Position numbers and translations under genes: made by a program
Shown here: positions 42,103 through 51,857 of the stretch, piece after piece
Position numbering within the stretch: position 1 is the stretch's first letter
Layout of the letters: every line of letters starts with the position of its first letter
Notes under the pieces: generated by a model
The model's database searches: none
What the model saw: only the letters and a program-made list of their open reading frames with translations
What the model was told of the DNA's origin: nothing
Assembly: GCA_964519885.1 (NCBI GenBank)
Contig: CAZFLX010000017.1
Location: 1-52,446, forward strand
Length of the DNA stretch: 52,446 nt
Reading direction: 5' to 3'
From: GCA-002282575 sp964519885
GTDB taxonomy: Bacteria > Pseudomonadota > Gammaproteobacteria > Thiomicrospirales > Thiomicrospiraceae

Positions 42103-43628
42103 GGGCTTACCTCACGCGTTATCGCTGGTGTGGATAGCACAGCGTTCAAATAGCTGGCATGATCTTGTTGTTGCAGGGCAATGCGTTCAGTCCAGCTGTG
42201 CATTGGGTTGGCCAGTATTACCACTAGGGCGGCAACCGATAACAAGGCCAATACGGAACTCAACGCCAGTCGATTAGGTGTATCTGTAACCGATTCAGTC
42301 GTTGTTTGCGTGCGATAAAACAGCAAAGAGCCCGCACGCGCCATGGCGATAATCAGCAGTAGGCTAGATATAAGCACTACGGCAAAAATTCCCAGCATCC
42401 AAGGATGTGTTAAGGCGCTATTGAGTAACGCTAATTTACCAAAGAATCCTGACAAGGGTGGCATACCGGTTATGGCAATAGCGGCAAACATAAATACCGC
42501 GCCAATAAAAATAGCTTGCGGCACAGCGGGCGCCGAGACGAACTTGTCAGCAAAACCACCTCTGCCGCGACTGATGGTATCGGCTAATAGAAACAGCGCA
42601 GCGGCAATTAGTGTCGAATGGACTAAATAGAAAAGCGTTGCGGCCAAAGAGCCATCGCGATTTAAACCAATACCAATAAGCAGCGTCGCTACCGATGCCA
42701 ACACCAAATAAGCGACTTGTTCACGCAAGCCTTTAGCCGCAATCACCGCTAAAGCAGCTAAGATAAGGGTAATTAAGCCACTCACTAACACCCAGTCGAT
42801 GTGCAGGTGAGCAAGTGGACCAGCTGCTTCACCGAATAGCGTGCCGTGCACACGAATAATGGCATAAAGTCCTACTTTGGTCATAATGGCAAACAAGGCT
42901 GCAACCGGCGCAGAGGTTTGTGAATAAGCAGCCGGTAACCACAAATAGAGTGGGAACATGGCTGCCTTGAGTCCAAACACAATCAGCAGTAATAGCCCCG
43001 CGCTGGCAATGAGTCCATGACGTTCTTCGGGTGCTTGGGCGATTTTATCAGCCATGTCGGCCAAGTTGAGCGTACCGACTGCACCATAAAGCGCACCGAC
43101 GGCAAACAAAAATAGGGTCGAACCAATCAGGTTAATCACCACATAATGTAAGCCCGCTTTAGTGCGTAAACGACCACCGCCATGAAGCAATAGCCCGTAT
43201 GAAGCTAACAGCAACACTTCAAAGAAGACAAAGAGGTTGAATACGTCGCCCGTCATAAAGGCGCCATTCAGGCCAAAGAGTTGCAGTTGAAAGAGCACAT
43301 GAAAATGAGCGCCCAACTCGTCAATTTTATGAGCGATGGTATAAGTCATTGCTGCTAGCGCGAGTAATGCAGTGAGTAATACCATTAATGCCGATAATTG
43401 ATCAAGCACAAAGACGATACCAAAAGGTGCCATCCAGTTGCCTGCCAAATATACCTGATACTCACCACTAGCCGCCGTGCTAACTAGGTTTAGTGCGATC
43501 ATGACTAGGGCAAGAATAAAGCCTAGGCTAAATAGACGTTGTAATGCTAAGGATTGTTGTCGCAGTAACAATAAACTGAAACCGGCAATCAGGGGCAGTA
43601 ATACCGGCGTAATGGTGAGTGACATCAT
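42099..43628 (-). CDS. mrpD: Mrp cation/proton antiporter subunit D
   Basis: MrpD is one of two large complex I-like (NuoL/M/N) subunits that form proton channels. The 509-residue protein has about 14 helices. It has the antiporter-like motifs MTGDVFNLFVFFEVLLLASY (key Glu), GLKAAMFPLYLWLPAAYSQT (key Lys) and MTKVGLYAIIRVHG. It overlaps mrpC and mrpE by four bases each. Confidence 0.95.
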   Translation of the reverse strand: MMSLTITPVLLPLIAGFSLLLLRQQSLALQRLFSLGFILALVMIALNLVSTAASGEYQVYLAGNWMAPFGIVFVLDQLSALMVLLTALLALAAMTYTIAHKIDELGAHFHVLFQLQLFGLNGAFMTGDVFNLFVFFEVLLLASYGLLLHGGGRLRTKAGLHYVVINLIGSTLFLFAVGALYGAVGTLNLADMADKIAQAPEERHGLIASAGLLLLIVFGLKAAMFPLYLWLPAAYSQTSAPVAALFAIMTKVGLYAIIRVHGTLFGEAAGPLAHLHIDWVLVSGLITLILAALAVIAAKGLREQVAYLVLASVATLLIGIGLNRDGSLAATLFYLVHSTLIAAALFLLADTISRGRGGFADKFVSAPAVPQAIFIGAVFMFAAIAITGMPPLSGFFGKLALLNSALTHPWMLGIFAVVLISSLLLIIAMARAGSLLFYRTQTTTESVTDTPNRLALSSVLALLSVAALVVILANPMHSWTERIALQQQDHASYLNAVLSTPAITREVSP

Positions 43629-43975
43629 CGTGTTTTTTTCTCCTCATCATCGCGGTGCAAGCCATCGACATGATCATTACCCATTTCTCCGCGTGCTTTC
43701 AGTGCCAGTACAATCAGAAAAGCGGTCATGCCAAAGGCAATGACAATAGCCGTTAATACTAATGCTTGGGGCAAGGGGTCGGCATAACCCAGTGCATTTT
43801 CATCGATAATAGCTGGTTGTCCTACCACAAACCGTCCCATCGCAAATAGGAACACATTGACGGCATAAGCCAATAGCGTCAACCCCAGTACCACGGGAAA
43901 AGTACGCGGTCTAAGCGTTAAGTAAACACCGCTGGCAGTCATGACACCAATGCAAATTGCAATTAACCATTCCAT
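43625..43975 (-). CDS. mrpC: Mrp cation/proton antiporter subunit C
   Basis: The 116-residue protein resembles NuoK, with three helices and the motifs GVYLTLRPRTFPVVLGLTLL and DPLPQALVLTAIVIAFGMTA. A charged tail ends the protein. Its start overlaps the mrpA stop by one base. Confidence 0.94.
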   Translation of the reverse strand: MEWLIAICIGVMTASGVYLTLRPRTFPVVLGLTLLAYAVNVFLFAMGRFVVGQPAIIDENALGYADPLPQALVLTAIVIAFGMTAFLIVLALKARGEMGNDHVDGLHRDDEEKKTR

Positions 43976-46791
43976 TATTGTTTCTCCGCCATTATTTTAG
44001 GAGCTGAATGACTTAACTCACCCAAGCGAACTAAGGCAATAACCGTTGAGCCAACGACGACCAAAAATACGCCTAAATCGAAAGCAATGGCACTAGCCAC
44101 TTCAAACTCTCCGACAATCGGCCAGTGTAAATGGGTAAAGGTTGATGTGAGGAAAGGGAAGTTGATGCCCATTGCCACTAAGCCGGTACCTGTGGCAATG
44201 AGCAGGCCTACGCCGACAACTTTATGCATATCCACCGGTAAGCGTTCACGTGTCCAAACGATACCATTAGCGAGATACTGCACAATTAAGGCAATCGCGG
44301 CAATAAGGCCAGCAATGAAGCCGCCACCCGGTAAATTATGTCCGCGTAAGAAAATATAGACTGCAATTAACAGCGTTAAAGGTAATAGCAAGCGGGTGAG
44401 CGTTTGCATAATAGGCGAATGCATATCGGAGTGCCAGGTTCGTCCATCCATGTCACGACTGGGTGCGGGTAAAGACATGCCTTTCAGCATGGCATAAACA
44501 CCCAAACCAGCCAGTGCCAACACCACAATTTCACCTAAGGTATCAATACCACGGAAATCGACCAGAATGACATTCACCACATTCGTCCCACCGCCTTCAG
44601 GCAGTGCCTTTGCTAGGAAGAAGTCGGAAATGGGCGCGAAATCACGACTGAGCACCGCCATCGTCAGTAGGGTGACTGCAACGCCTGAAATGACTGCCAA
44701 GGCTAGGTCTCGCCATTGACGCGGTGAAGCCGATTCTTTCGGTGTGGTTTGTGGTAAATAGTAAAGTGCTAATAACATTAACACGATGGTTACCACCTCA
44801 ACCGAGAGTTGCGTTAAAGCTAAATCGGGTGCTGAGAATTTGACGAAGATGAGCGACACAATTAAGCCAACAACGCCCAATATAATTAATGACACCAAGC
44901 GTTGACGATGCCACAGAGCCGTTAGCACACTGGCAACCATCAGTAGCACACCCATTAACAAACTAACTGGGTCGATATCGAGTAATACCCTATCGCCTAG
45001 CAAGGGCTGCTGTGTGAGCCAAAATCCCCAGCCACCCGCTGCCAGTGCAGCAGCCACAATCCAGGCAGAGGCGTTTTGTAAACTCCCTTGATCAAAGCGA
45101 CGACTAACCTTGTGGGCAGCTTTAATGAGGCCATTCAATAACGCATTAAAAATGACGCGTGCATCCCAATGGTGTAGGGTGCGCTCGTGCCAATCGAACA
45201 AACGTTGACGTACCGTGTATAAGGCAACACCGAGTACCAGCGCAATAATGCTCATCCACAGTGGTAAGGTAAAACCATGCCAGAGTGCCAAACTATATTC
45301 TGGTGGTGTCGTTTGTAATGTGCCTGCAACGGCAACAGCTAAGATAGGCGCGACGGTGAACATCGGCAATATGCCTACCGCTAAACAGACTAATACCAGC
45401 AAATCAACCGGGATTTTCATAAAGCGCGGCGGTTCGTGCGGTGTTTTGGGTAGGTCAATCGGTTCGCCGTTGAAAAAGACGTCATGAATAAAGCGCAGCG
45501 AATAGGCAACCGAGAAAATAGCGGCAAGGGTAACGAGTACCGGAATCAGCCAAGTCCAGCCCTGAGCATCACCAGCACTGACGGCTTGTTCAAAAAACAT
45601 TTCTTTACTTAAAAATCCATTCAGTAAGGGTACGCCAGCCATGGCAGCAGAGGCAATCATCGCCAGCAAGGCTGTATGTGGCATATACTTAAGCAGGCCA
45701 TTCAGTTTGCGCATATCGCGCGTACCGGTTTCATGGTCGATAATGCCCGCTACCATGAATAGCGATGCTTTGAAGGTGGCATGGTTAATGATATGAAAAA
45801 TTGCTGCTACCGCCGCTAAAGGCGTGCCAAAGCCAAATAACAGCGTGATTAATCCTAAATGACTAATGGTGGAATAGGCGAGCAATCCTTTCAAATCGTG
45901 CTTGAAAAGGGCGGTATAAGCGCCAATGAGCAGGGTTGCCAAGCCAGCACCACCTACCAATAGATTCCATTCAATGGTGCCAGATAACGCAGGGAAAAGA
46001 CGCGCCAACATAAAAATACCGGCTTTCACCATGGTAGCAGAGTGTAGGTAAGCCGAAACCGGCGTTGGTGCCGCCATGGCATGTGGTAGCCAAAAGTGGA
46101 ATGGGAATTGAGCAGATTTAGTGAAAACACCCAATAAAATCAGCACGAGAATGACAGTATATAAGGGGTGTTGCTGAATCAATTCGCCAGAAGCCAGCAC
46201 ATCGGTGAGTTGATAGCTACCGACCACATGGCCTAAAAGTAACACACCACCCAGCATGGCCAAGCCGCCCGCGCCAGTAATGGCTAATGCCATGCGAGCG
46301 CCCTCGCGTGCATCCTTACGATGTTGCCAGTAGCTAATCAGCAAGAAAGATGTCAGGGAGGTTAGTTCCCAAAAGACCACCAGTTGTAATAGGTTTTCGG
46401 ATAACACAATGCCAAGCATTGAGCCCATAAACATCAGCAAGTAGGCAAAAAAACGCCCCATCGAATCTTTCGCAGATAAGTAATAGCGTGCGTAGACAAT
46501 AACCAGCAAGCCGATCACTAAAATAAGGAAGGCGAAAAGTAATGCAAGACCATCTAGTCTGAAAGCAAACCAAAGACCGATGCTCGGCATCCATGCCCAA
46601 GATTGAATCAGTGTTTCGCCATGAAAGGGCAAACTTGCACTGGGTAGCAGTAGAGCAAGGGATAACAAAGCCACACCACCCGCAGTCCAAGCGGCAGCAA
46701 CGCGGTGAAAACGAGCCGCCCATGCCGCCAATGCAGCTCCAGCGAAAGGAATTAAAACGACCAAAGGTAAATTAATGGCTAGCCAGTTCAT
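43975..46791 (-). CDS. mrpA: Mrp cation/proton antiporter fused subunits A and B
   Basis: At 938 residues this is a fusion of MrpA and MrpB, as in the PhaAB form of several Proteobacteria. The NuoL-like part has VVFWELTSLTSFLLISYW, FPFHFWLPHAMAAPTPVSAY and IINHATFKASLFMVAGIIDH. A NuoJ-like domain follows (FSAPDLALTQLSVEVVTIVL). The C-terminal MrpB domain (about 800-930) has RGHNLPGGGFIAGLIAAIAL. The complex exchanges Na+ or K+ for H+. It begins six bases after gshA. Confidence 0.95.
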   Translation of the reverse strand: MNWLAINLPLVVLIPFAGAALAAWAARFHRVAAAWTAGGVALLSLALLLPSASLPFHGETLIQSWAWMPSIGLWFAFRLDGLALLFAFLILVIGLLVIVYARYYLSAKDSMGRFFAYLLMFMGSMLGIVLSENLLQLVVFWELTSLTSFLLISYWQHRKDAREGARMALAITGAGGLAMLGGVLLLGHVVGSYQLTDVLASGELIQQHPLYTVILVLILLGVFTKSAQFPFHFWLPHAMAAPTPVSAYLHSATMVKAGIFMLARLFPALSGTIEWNLLVGGAGLATLLIGAYTALFKHDLKGLLAYSTISHLGLITLLFGFGTPLAAVAAIFHIINHATFKASLFMVAGIIDHETGTRDMRKLNGLLKYMPHTALLAMIASAAMAGVPLLNGFLSKEMFFEQAVSAGDAQGWTWLIPVLVTLAAIFSVAYSLRFIHDVFFNGEPIDLPKTPHEPPRFMKIPVDLLVLVCLAVGILPMFTVAPILAVAVAGTLQTTPPEYSLALWHGFTLPLWMSIIALVLGVALYTVRQRLFDWHERTLHHWDARVIFNALLNGLIKAAHKVSRRFDQGSLQNASAWIVAAALAAGGWGFWLTQQPLLGDRVLLDIDPVSLLMGVLLMVASVLTALWHRQRLVSLIILGVVGLIVSLIFVKFSAPDLALTQLSVEVVTIVLMLLALYYLPQTTPKESASPRQWRDLALAVISGVAVTLLTMAVLSRDFAPISDFFLAKALPEGGGTNVVNVILVDFRGIDTLGEIVVLALAGLGVYAMLKGMSLPAPSRDMDGRTWHSDMHSPIMQTLTRLLLPLTLLIAVYIFLRGHNLPGGGFIAGLIAAIALIVQYLANGIVWTRERLPVDMHKVVGVGLLIATGTGLVAMGINFPFLTSTFTHLHWPIVGEFEVASAIAFDLGVFLVVVGSTVIALVRLGELSHSAPKIMAEKQ

Positions 46792-46797
46792 GAATAC

Positions 46798-48084
46798 TTA
46801 TTCCTTGCTGTGTGCTAACTCTCGCGCTGCCGCCACCAGTGCTAAACGGGCAACGACGCCGTAAGCATAAAAACGATTGGGTGCAGCGTCGGGGTTTAAA
46901 CGGGCATCGGGTTGAATACAGGCATCGCTAAAAGCGAGGGGTTCAAAATGCATACCGACGGCGTTCAAATTGTCGGTGGCGTTTTTACCCGTGTGGACGC
47001 GATAGAAACCACCAACCACCGCATGATCAATCATATAAACAACCGGTTCAGCCACCGCATCACTGACGGTTTCAAAGGTATAAACCCCTTCTTGAATGAT
47101 AACGCGCTCGGTGCTTAAGCCTTCTTTGCCGCTGGTCATTTTTTTACGTGCATTTTTGTTTAAAGAAGCCAGCTGTTGCGGATCCAACACGGACATGACC
47201 CCCATACCATAGGTGCCGGCATCGGCTTTAACAATCAGGTAGGGCTTTTGTTCGATGCCATGCGCATCATAAGCCGCTTGAATATCAGATAGGAGCCGTT
47301 CACAGGTGCTAATGAGTTGATCTATGCCTTCACCATGCTGAAAATCAATGCCATCACAGGTAGTGAATAGAGGATCAAAAAACCAAGGATCGCATTCAAT
47401 TAGATCGGCAAACTCTTGTGCCACCGCTTTGTAATGGGTGAAATGTGCGCTTTTGGTACGGCTATGCCAACCCAAACTGGTTGGCGGTAATAAAACCTGG
47501 TCAATCCCCTTCAATAGATCTGGAATACCGCTTGCTAAATCATTATTCAGTAAAACAGCGCAAGGGAAAAAGTCGGTGACACCAACGCGATTGTCTTGGC
47601 GAATTAAGGGTTCCAAGCGTAAAGGACGACCCGATGGCAATTCAATGTCGGTTGGCGTTTGAATGTCAGGATTGAGACTGCCTATGCGCACCGCATAACC
47701 CGCATCGCTCACCAAATTGGCTAGTGTGCAGAGATTTTCTAAATAATAGAGGTTGCGTGTGTGATTTTCTGGAATAATCAACACACCATCGGTGACCGGG
47801 CAAAAACGCTCAACACCATGCTGAACGGCATTAATAGCCAGCGGACGCAAATCCGGGTGCAGGTTATTAAAGCCAGCTGGAAACAAATTGGTATCGACAG
47901 GAGCCAGCTTAAAGCCGGCATTGCGTAAATCTACCGAGGCATAGAAAGGGGCTGGTGTGCTACGAAATTGACAGCGAAACCAAGATTCGATAATGGCTTT
48001 ATTCTCTAAAAGCTTCTGCTCTATCGCAAGCAACGGGCCTTTAAGAGCGGTTTCTAGATGCGGTACGGCGGGAAGTAGAGGCAT
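46798..48084 (-). CDS. gshA: Glutamate-cysteine ligase, T. ferrooxidans/proteobacterial type
   Basis: This enzyme makes gamma-glutamylcysteine, the first step of glutathione synthesis. It belongs to the type named after Thiobacillus (Acidithiobacillus) ferrooxidans, not the E. coli type. Segments seen in the 428-residue protein are FYASVDLRNAGFKLAPVDTN, FPAGFNNLHPD, IPENHTRNLYYLENL, VKADAGTYGMGVM and FYRVHTGKNATDNLNAVGM. It opens the operon that contains mrp and ends with gshB. An inverted repeat and candidate -10 lie just upstream. Confidence 0.94.
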   Translation of the reverse strand: MPLLPAVPHLETALKGPLLAIEQKLLENKAIIESWFRCQFRSTPAPFYASVDLRNAGFKLAPVDTNLFPAGFNNLHPDLRPLAINAVQHGVERFCPVTDGVLIIPENHTRNLYYLENLCTLANLVSDAGYAVRIGSLNPDIQTPTDIELPSGRPLRLEPLIRQDNRVGVTDFFPCAVLLNNDLASGIPDLLKGIDQVLLPPTSLGWHSRTKSAHFTHYKAVAQEFADLIECDPWFFDPLFTTCDGIDFQHGEGIDQLISTCERLLSDIQAAYDAHGIEQKPYLIVKADAGTYGMGVMSVLDPQQLASLNKNARKKMTSGKEGLSTERVIIQEGVYTFETVSDAVAEPVVYMIDHAVVGGFYRVHTGKNATDNLNAVGMHFEPLAFSDACIQPDARLNPDAAPNRFYAYGVVARLALVAAARELAHSKE

Positions 48085-48110
48085 TGTTAGTCCATGATTA
48101 ATTAAGTTTA

Positions 48111-48129
48111 TGTGCTTAAGTCTAGCACA
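48111..48129 (-). promoter_or_regulatory. Inverted repeat over a candidate -10 of the gshA-mrp-gshB operon
   Basis: TGTGCT (48111-48116) and AGCACA (48124-48129) form a perfect inverted repeat with a seven-base spacer. On the minus strand the repeat contains TGC-TAGACT, an extended -10-like element about 35 bases before gshA. It could be an operator for an unknown regulator. The rest of the 215-base divergent spacer shows no gene. Confidence 0.4.
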
Positions 48130-48299
48130 AAAAAGTCGATTTTGATGTTTAACCCCATAGCCCTAAGCTTGGCTTACAGGCATAATAAGAGATGTGTTGT
48201 GCGTGATAACTTTACTCAAGACAGTTCTTCTGCACTGTTAAGGTTAACCACTTCACTTGAAAAGTTGACTGTCTGAATTAATGCCAAGGTAATGTTGTT

Positions 48300-51200
48300 A
48301 TGCCCCATCGTGTTTTGCCAAAAGCCCGCTCTGTCTATCGCGTATTAGTCGGTATTACCATTGGTATTGTCAGCCTAAGCAGTTTGTTGATTGGTATTAT
48401 CTTTTATCAACATATTTTATTGCCCATTCAAAATGAACTGCTCGACGAAGCTAGCGAAGAAATGCGCGTTATTCTGGAAATGCGTTTGGGCGCCAAGGAT
48501 GATTCAGTCGTATCAGTCGCAGCAGGATTAGCGCGTTCTGAGCGTGTCATCAATGGCCTAGTTAGTCAAGATCGTGCCGTTATGTACGAAGCCATTGCCT
48601 CGGTGGGATCAGATTACGCCAAAATTACCCAATATAAAAATATTCGTGCGCAAATTATCACCCCAGATTTGATGATCCAAGCCAGATCTTGGGATAAGGA
48701 TTTTAAAGGGGCGACTGCACCCCATCCGCTGGCACGTAAAACATTGCAAACTTTATGGGCCGATGCCAGTTTTGGTGTCGGTGAAGCGGGTGTCGGTGTG
48801 GTGGGTTTCGCGCCCATCTTCCAGCAAGACAAATTACTGGGCTTGGTTTCCGTTACTCAGGGCGTGGGTTCGGTGGTGCGTAGTCTGCAAGAAAATAATA
48901 TCGAATGGGTGATGGTGGTTCACAAGCCCAGTTTGGTAGCGCGCACTGAGGGTAAACTCCCGCCCGTTTATCGTGACTATCCGATGTTGACTGATGACAT
49001 CATGCTAGCGAGTAAAGAATTTTTCAAACCTTCATCGGTAGATTTTGTTCGTAACGAATTGCTCGACAATTTTGATTTTAACCCCGAAACAACCAAGCCG
49101 TTAAGTTTTTTACATCAAAATAGACTGGTCGGAATTTTACCGATTATTGATGAAGCGGGACGCGTGATTGGTCAACATATTGTCAGCCAAGCAGCGCAAC
49201 CCATTTTAGAGCGTATTGAGCATGCCCAGTACAAAATGGCGATGGTGGGGCTGGCTTTCTTAATTGTGATTTTGATTACCATCTGGCTATTGATTGTATT
49301 AATGCGCCGTTTGCTAACAGATCCGATTGAGCAGGCATCGGCGCAGATTCAACAAATCATCCAAACCAGTGACTTTAGCCAGCGTTTACCCGTTGTCGGT
49401 GACAATGAACTGGAACGTATGAAATTCGAGTTCAACCGCTTGCTAGAGCAAATTTCTGTTGCGCTGACCGAAGCCAATCAGGCGGTAACCAGTGCCGCCA
49501 GTGCCGACTTTAATCGCTATATGGTTGGCAAGTACCAAGGAGAATTGAAGCAGCTTCAACTGGGTATCAATACGGCCATTGCAGACCTTCACCAAACCCA
49601 TGATTTATTGATTCATGCCAATCAAGCCAAAGCTCAATTTTTGGCGAATATGAGCCATGAAATTCGCACGCCGATGAATGCCATTCTGGGGATGGCTTAT
49701 TTAACCCTCGGTACTAAGCTGACGCCGCAACAACAAGATTATGTTGAAAAAATTCATGTTGCTGCCAACAACTTGCTGCGCATCATTAATGAGATTTTGG
49801 ACTTTAGTAAAATCGAGTCTGGAAAAATGGACATCGAGCATGAACCGATTGTGTTGGAAGAGGTGCTTCAGGCAGGCTTGTTACCCACACAAACCACCGC
49901 CAGTAACAAGCGGTTAGAGGTGCTGCTCTATATAGACCCACAACTCAGCTTCTGTAAGCAGCCTAAATTGTTGGGCGATTCGGTTCGTATTGGTCAAGTT
50001 TTGTTGAACCTGTTAAGCAATGCCATTAAATTCACCGATCGTGGTCATATTATTGTCGATGTGAACTTGATTGAACAACAGGCTGACGATTGGACCGTCG
50101 CCATTCGTGTCGAAGATACCGGTATTGGTATGACGGAACTTCAAATGGCGAAGCTTTTCCAAGAGTTCACCCAAGCCGACGCATCGACAACACGTAAATA
50201 TGGTGGTACTGGTTTAGGCTTGGCCATTTCACGCAACCTAGCCAGATTAATGGGTGGCGACTTAACGGTTTCTAGTGAAGAAGGCAAAGGCAGTTGCTTC
50301 ACCTTTAGTTTCAAATTGAAAGCAGCTGGCGCTGGACTTCAGTTGCCTTGCCATGCACAAAATAAAGTCGCATTGGTCGTCGATGACTTTGAACTGGCGG
50401 CAGAACAAGTAGCGATTCAACTAGCCATGTTCGATTTCCATGTAATTAAACTACACAATGCAGAAGAAGCGCTGGCATTTTTAAGCAAACACCCACAACC
50501 CGATTGGTTATTTATCGATTGGATGATGCCAGGTAGGGATGGAGTCTGGTTGATTGACCAAATTCGTCAGCAATATCCAGCGTTAACCCATCAGTGTGTA
50601 TTAATGTCTTTCCATGACTGGACAGGATTGCAAAATACCGCCGCCAAACAAGGTATAGAACACTTTTTATCTAAGCCGTTACTGCCTTCTCAGTTGGCAC
50701 CTTTATTCGATACCAGTTTGCCGAATAATCACAGTGCAACACGTCGTTTTGGTAAAGCCATGCAAATTCCCAACCTGCAAGGCAAAACCTTGTTGTTGGT
50801 CGAAGACAATTTGCTCAACCAGCAAATTGCTAAAGAACTCTTGGCGCCAACCTTGGCAAACCTCGTGCTGGCAGATAATGGTGAACACGCCGTTTATCAT
50901 GCTACCCAAACCAACAGCCATTTTGATTTAGTGCTGATGGACATTCAAATGCCGGTGTTAGATGGAGTTTCGGCAACAAAATTAATTCGACAATTACGTA
51001 GCGCTGAAGCCCTACCGATTATTGCCATGACCGCCCATGCCTTCGAAGAAGAAAAACAACGCTGTTTCGAAGCTGGCATGAATGCACATTTAAGCAAACC
51101 CATTGTGCCAACAAACCTTTATGAACTACTAGCGAGCTGGTTGAACGTGACGACATATATTGAACCTGCCACTCCTGCCCCGAACGAAGTCGCTGCTCCA

Positions 51201-51791
51201 GCAGCCAACAGCGTTAAGTTAGAGGATTTGGTGATGATGGACTTGCCCGAAGCCTTGATGATGCTGGGGGATTCACGTGAGTTACTGATTGAAAGCTTGT
51301 GCATGTTTGCACAGGACTATGCGGATGCACCCACCCAATTGATGCAACTCATCGAAAATGACGCTGATGCGGCGTTACGCTATGCTCATACTTTGAAAGG
51401 GCTTACGGCAACCTTCGCTATGCGCAGTGTGAGTCAGGTTTTTGCGGCGGTTGAAAAGGCGTTAGCCCAGCCAGACCTAGCATTAGCCAAGCAAAGTTTA
51501 TCAGCAGAATTTATTAATGAATTTCAAGATCTTATTCGCTTATTAACCGAATTATGTCAGCAAAATAATGACGAAGTTGCGGTAACGAGCGCAAGCAATG
51601 AAGAGTGGCTGTTGGTAAAAGATACCCTGTTCAATCATTTAGCCAATTTCAATGGCGATAGCCTAGATTATTTTGAAGCACATCGCGATAGGTTCCAGCA
51701 ACAGATGTCAGCCGCCGCATATCGTCACTTATCGACTGCGTTGCAAAATATCGATTTTGACGAAGCCATGCTGGCTTTAAAGGATGCTTGA
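48300..51791 (+). CDS. Membrane hybrid histidine kinase, sensor-HAMP-HisKA-HATPase-REC-REC-Hpt (BarA-like layout)
   Basis: The 1163-residue kinase has a first membrane helix (about 17-37), a periplasmic Cache-like sensor of about 270 residues, and a second helix (about 313-335). A HAMP segment follows, then HisKA with MSHEIRTPMN (His453) and HATPase_c (NAIKFTD, DTGIGM, GGTGLGLAIS). Two receivers come next: Asp740 in FIDWMMPGRDG and Asp881 in VLMDIQMPVLDG. An Hpt domain has His1030 in AHTLKGL. Both receivers keep their aspartate, so a full phosphorelay is possible. The ligand is unknown. It is followed by a receiver/HD-GYP gene that may be its output. Confidence 0.94.
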   Translation: MPHRVLPKARSVYRVLVGITIGIVSLSSLLIGIIFYQHILLPIQNELLDEASEEMRVILEMRLGAKDDSVVSVAAGLARSERVINGLVSQDRAVMYEAIASVGSDYAKITQYKNIRAQIITPDLMIQARSWDKDFKGATAPHPLARKTLQTLWADASFGVGEAGVGVVGFAPIFQQDKLLGLVSVTQGVGSVVRSLQENNIEWVMVVHKPSLVARTEGKLPPVYRDYPMLTDDIMLASKEFFKPSSVDFVRNELLDNFDFNPETTKPLSFLHQNRLVGILPIIDEAGRVIGQHIVSQAAQPILERIEHAQYKMAMVGLAFLIVILITIWLLIVLMRRLLTDPIEQASAQIQQIIQTSDFSQRLPVVGDNELERMKFEFNRLLEQISVALTEANQAVTSAASADFNRYMVGKYQGELKQLQLGINTAIADLHQTHDLLIHANQAKAQFLANMSHEIRTPMNAILGMAYLTLGTKLTPQQQDYVEKIHVAANNLLRIINEILDFSKIESGKMDIEHEPIVLEEVLQAGLLPTQTTASNKRLEVLLYIDPQLSFCKQPKLLGDSVRIGQVLLNLLSNAIKFTDRGHIIVDVNLIEQQADDWTVAIRVEDTGIGMTELQMAKLFQEFTQADASTTRKYGGTGLGLAISRNLARLMGGDLTVSSEEGKGSCFTFSFKLKAAGAGLQLPCHAQNKVALVVDDFELAAEQVAIQLAMFDFHVIKLHNAEEALAFLSKHPQPDWLFIDWMMPGRDGVWLIDQIRQQYPALTHQCVLMSFHDWTGLQNTAAKQGIEHFLSKPLLPSQLAPLFDTSLPNNHSATRRFGKAMQIPNLQGKTLLLVEDNLLNQQIAKELLAPTLANLVLADNGEHAVYHATQTNSHFDLVLMDIQMPVLDGVSATKLIRQLRSAEALPIIAMTAHAFEEEKQRCFEAGMNAHLSKPIVPTNLYELLASWLNVTTYIEPATPAPNEVAAPAANSVKLEDLVMMDLPEALMMLGDSRELLIESLCMFAQDYADAPTQLMQLIENDADAALRYAHTLKGLTATFAMRSVSQVFAAVEKALAQPDLALAKQSLSAEFINEFQDLIRLLTELCQQNNDEVAVTSASNEEWLLVKDTLFNHLANFNGDSLDYFEAHRDRFQQQMSAAAYRHLSTALQNIDFDEAMLALKDA

Positions 51792-51857
51792 TTATTCGCT
51801 CATATCAACGCATAATCAAGCAATAAACCTCATTACGTGTCATCTAGAGTTATCCTT

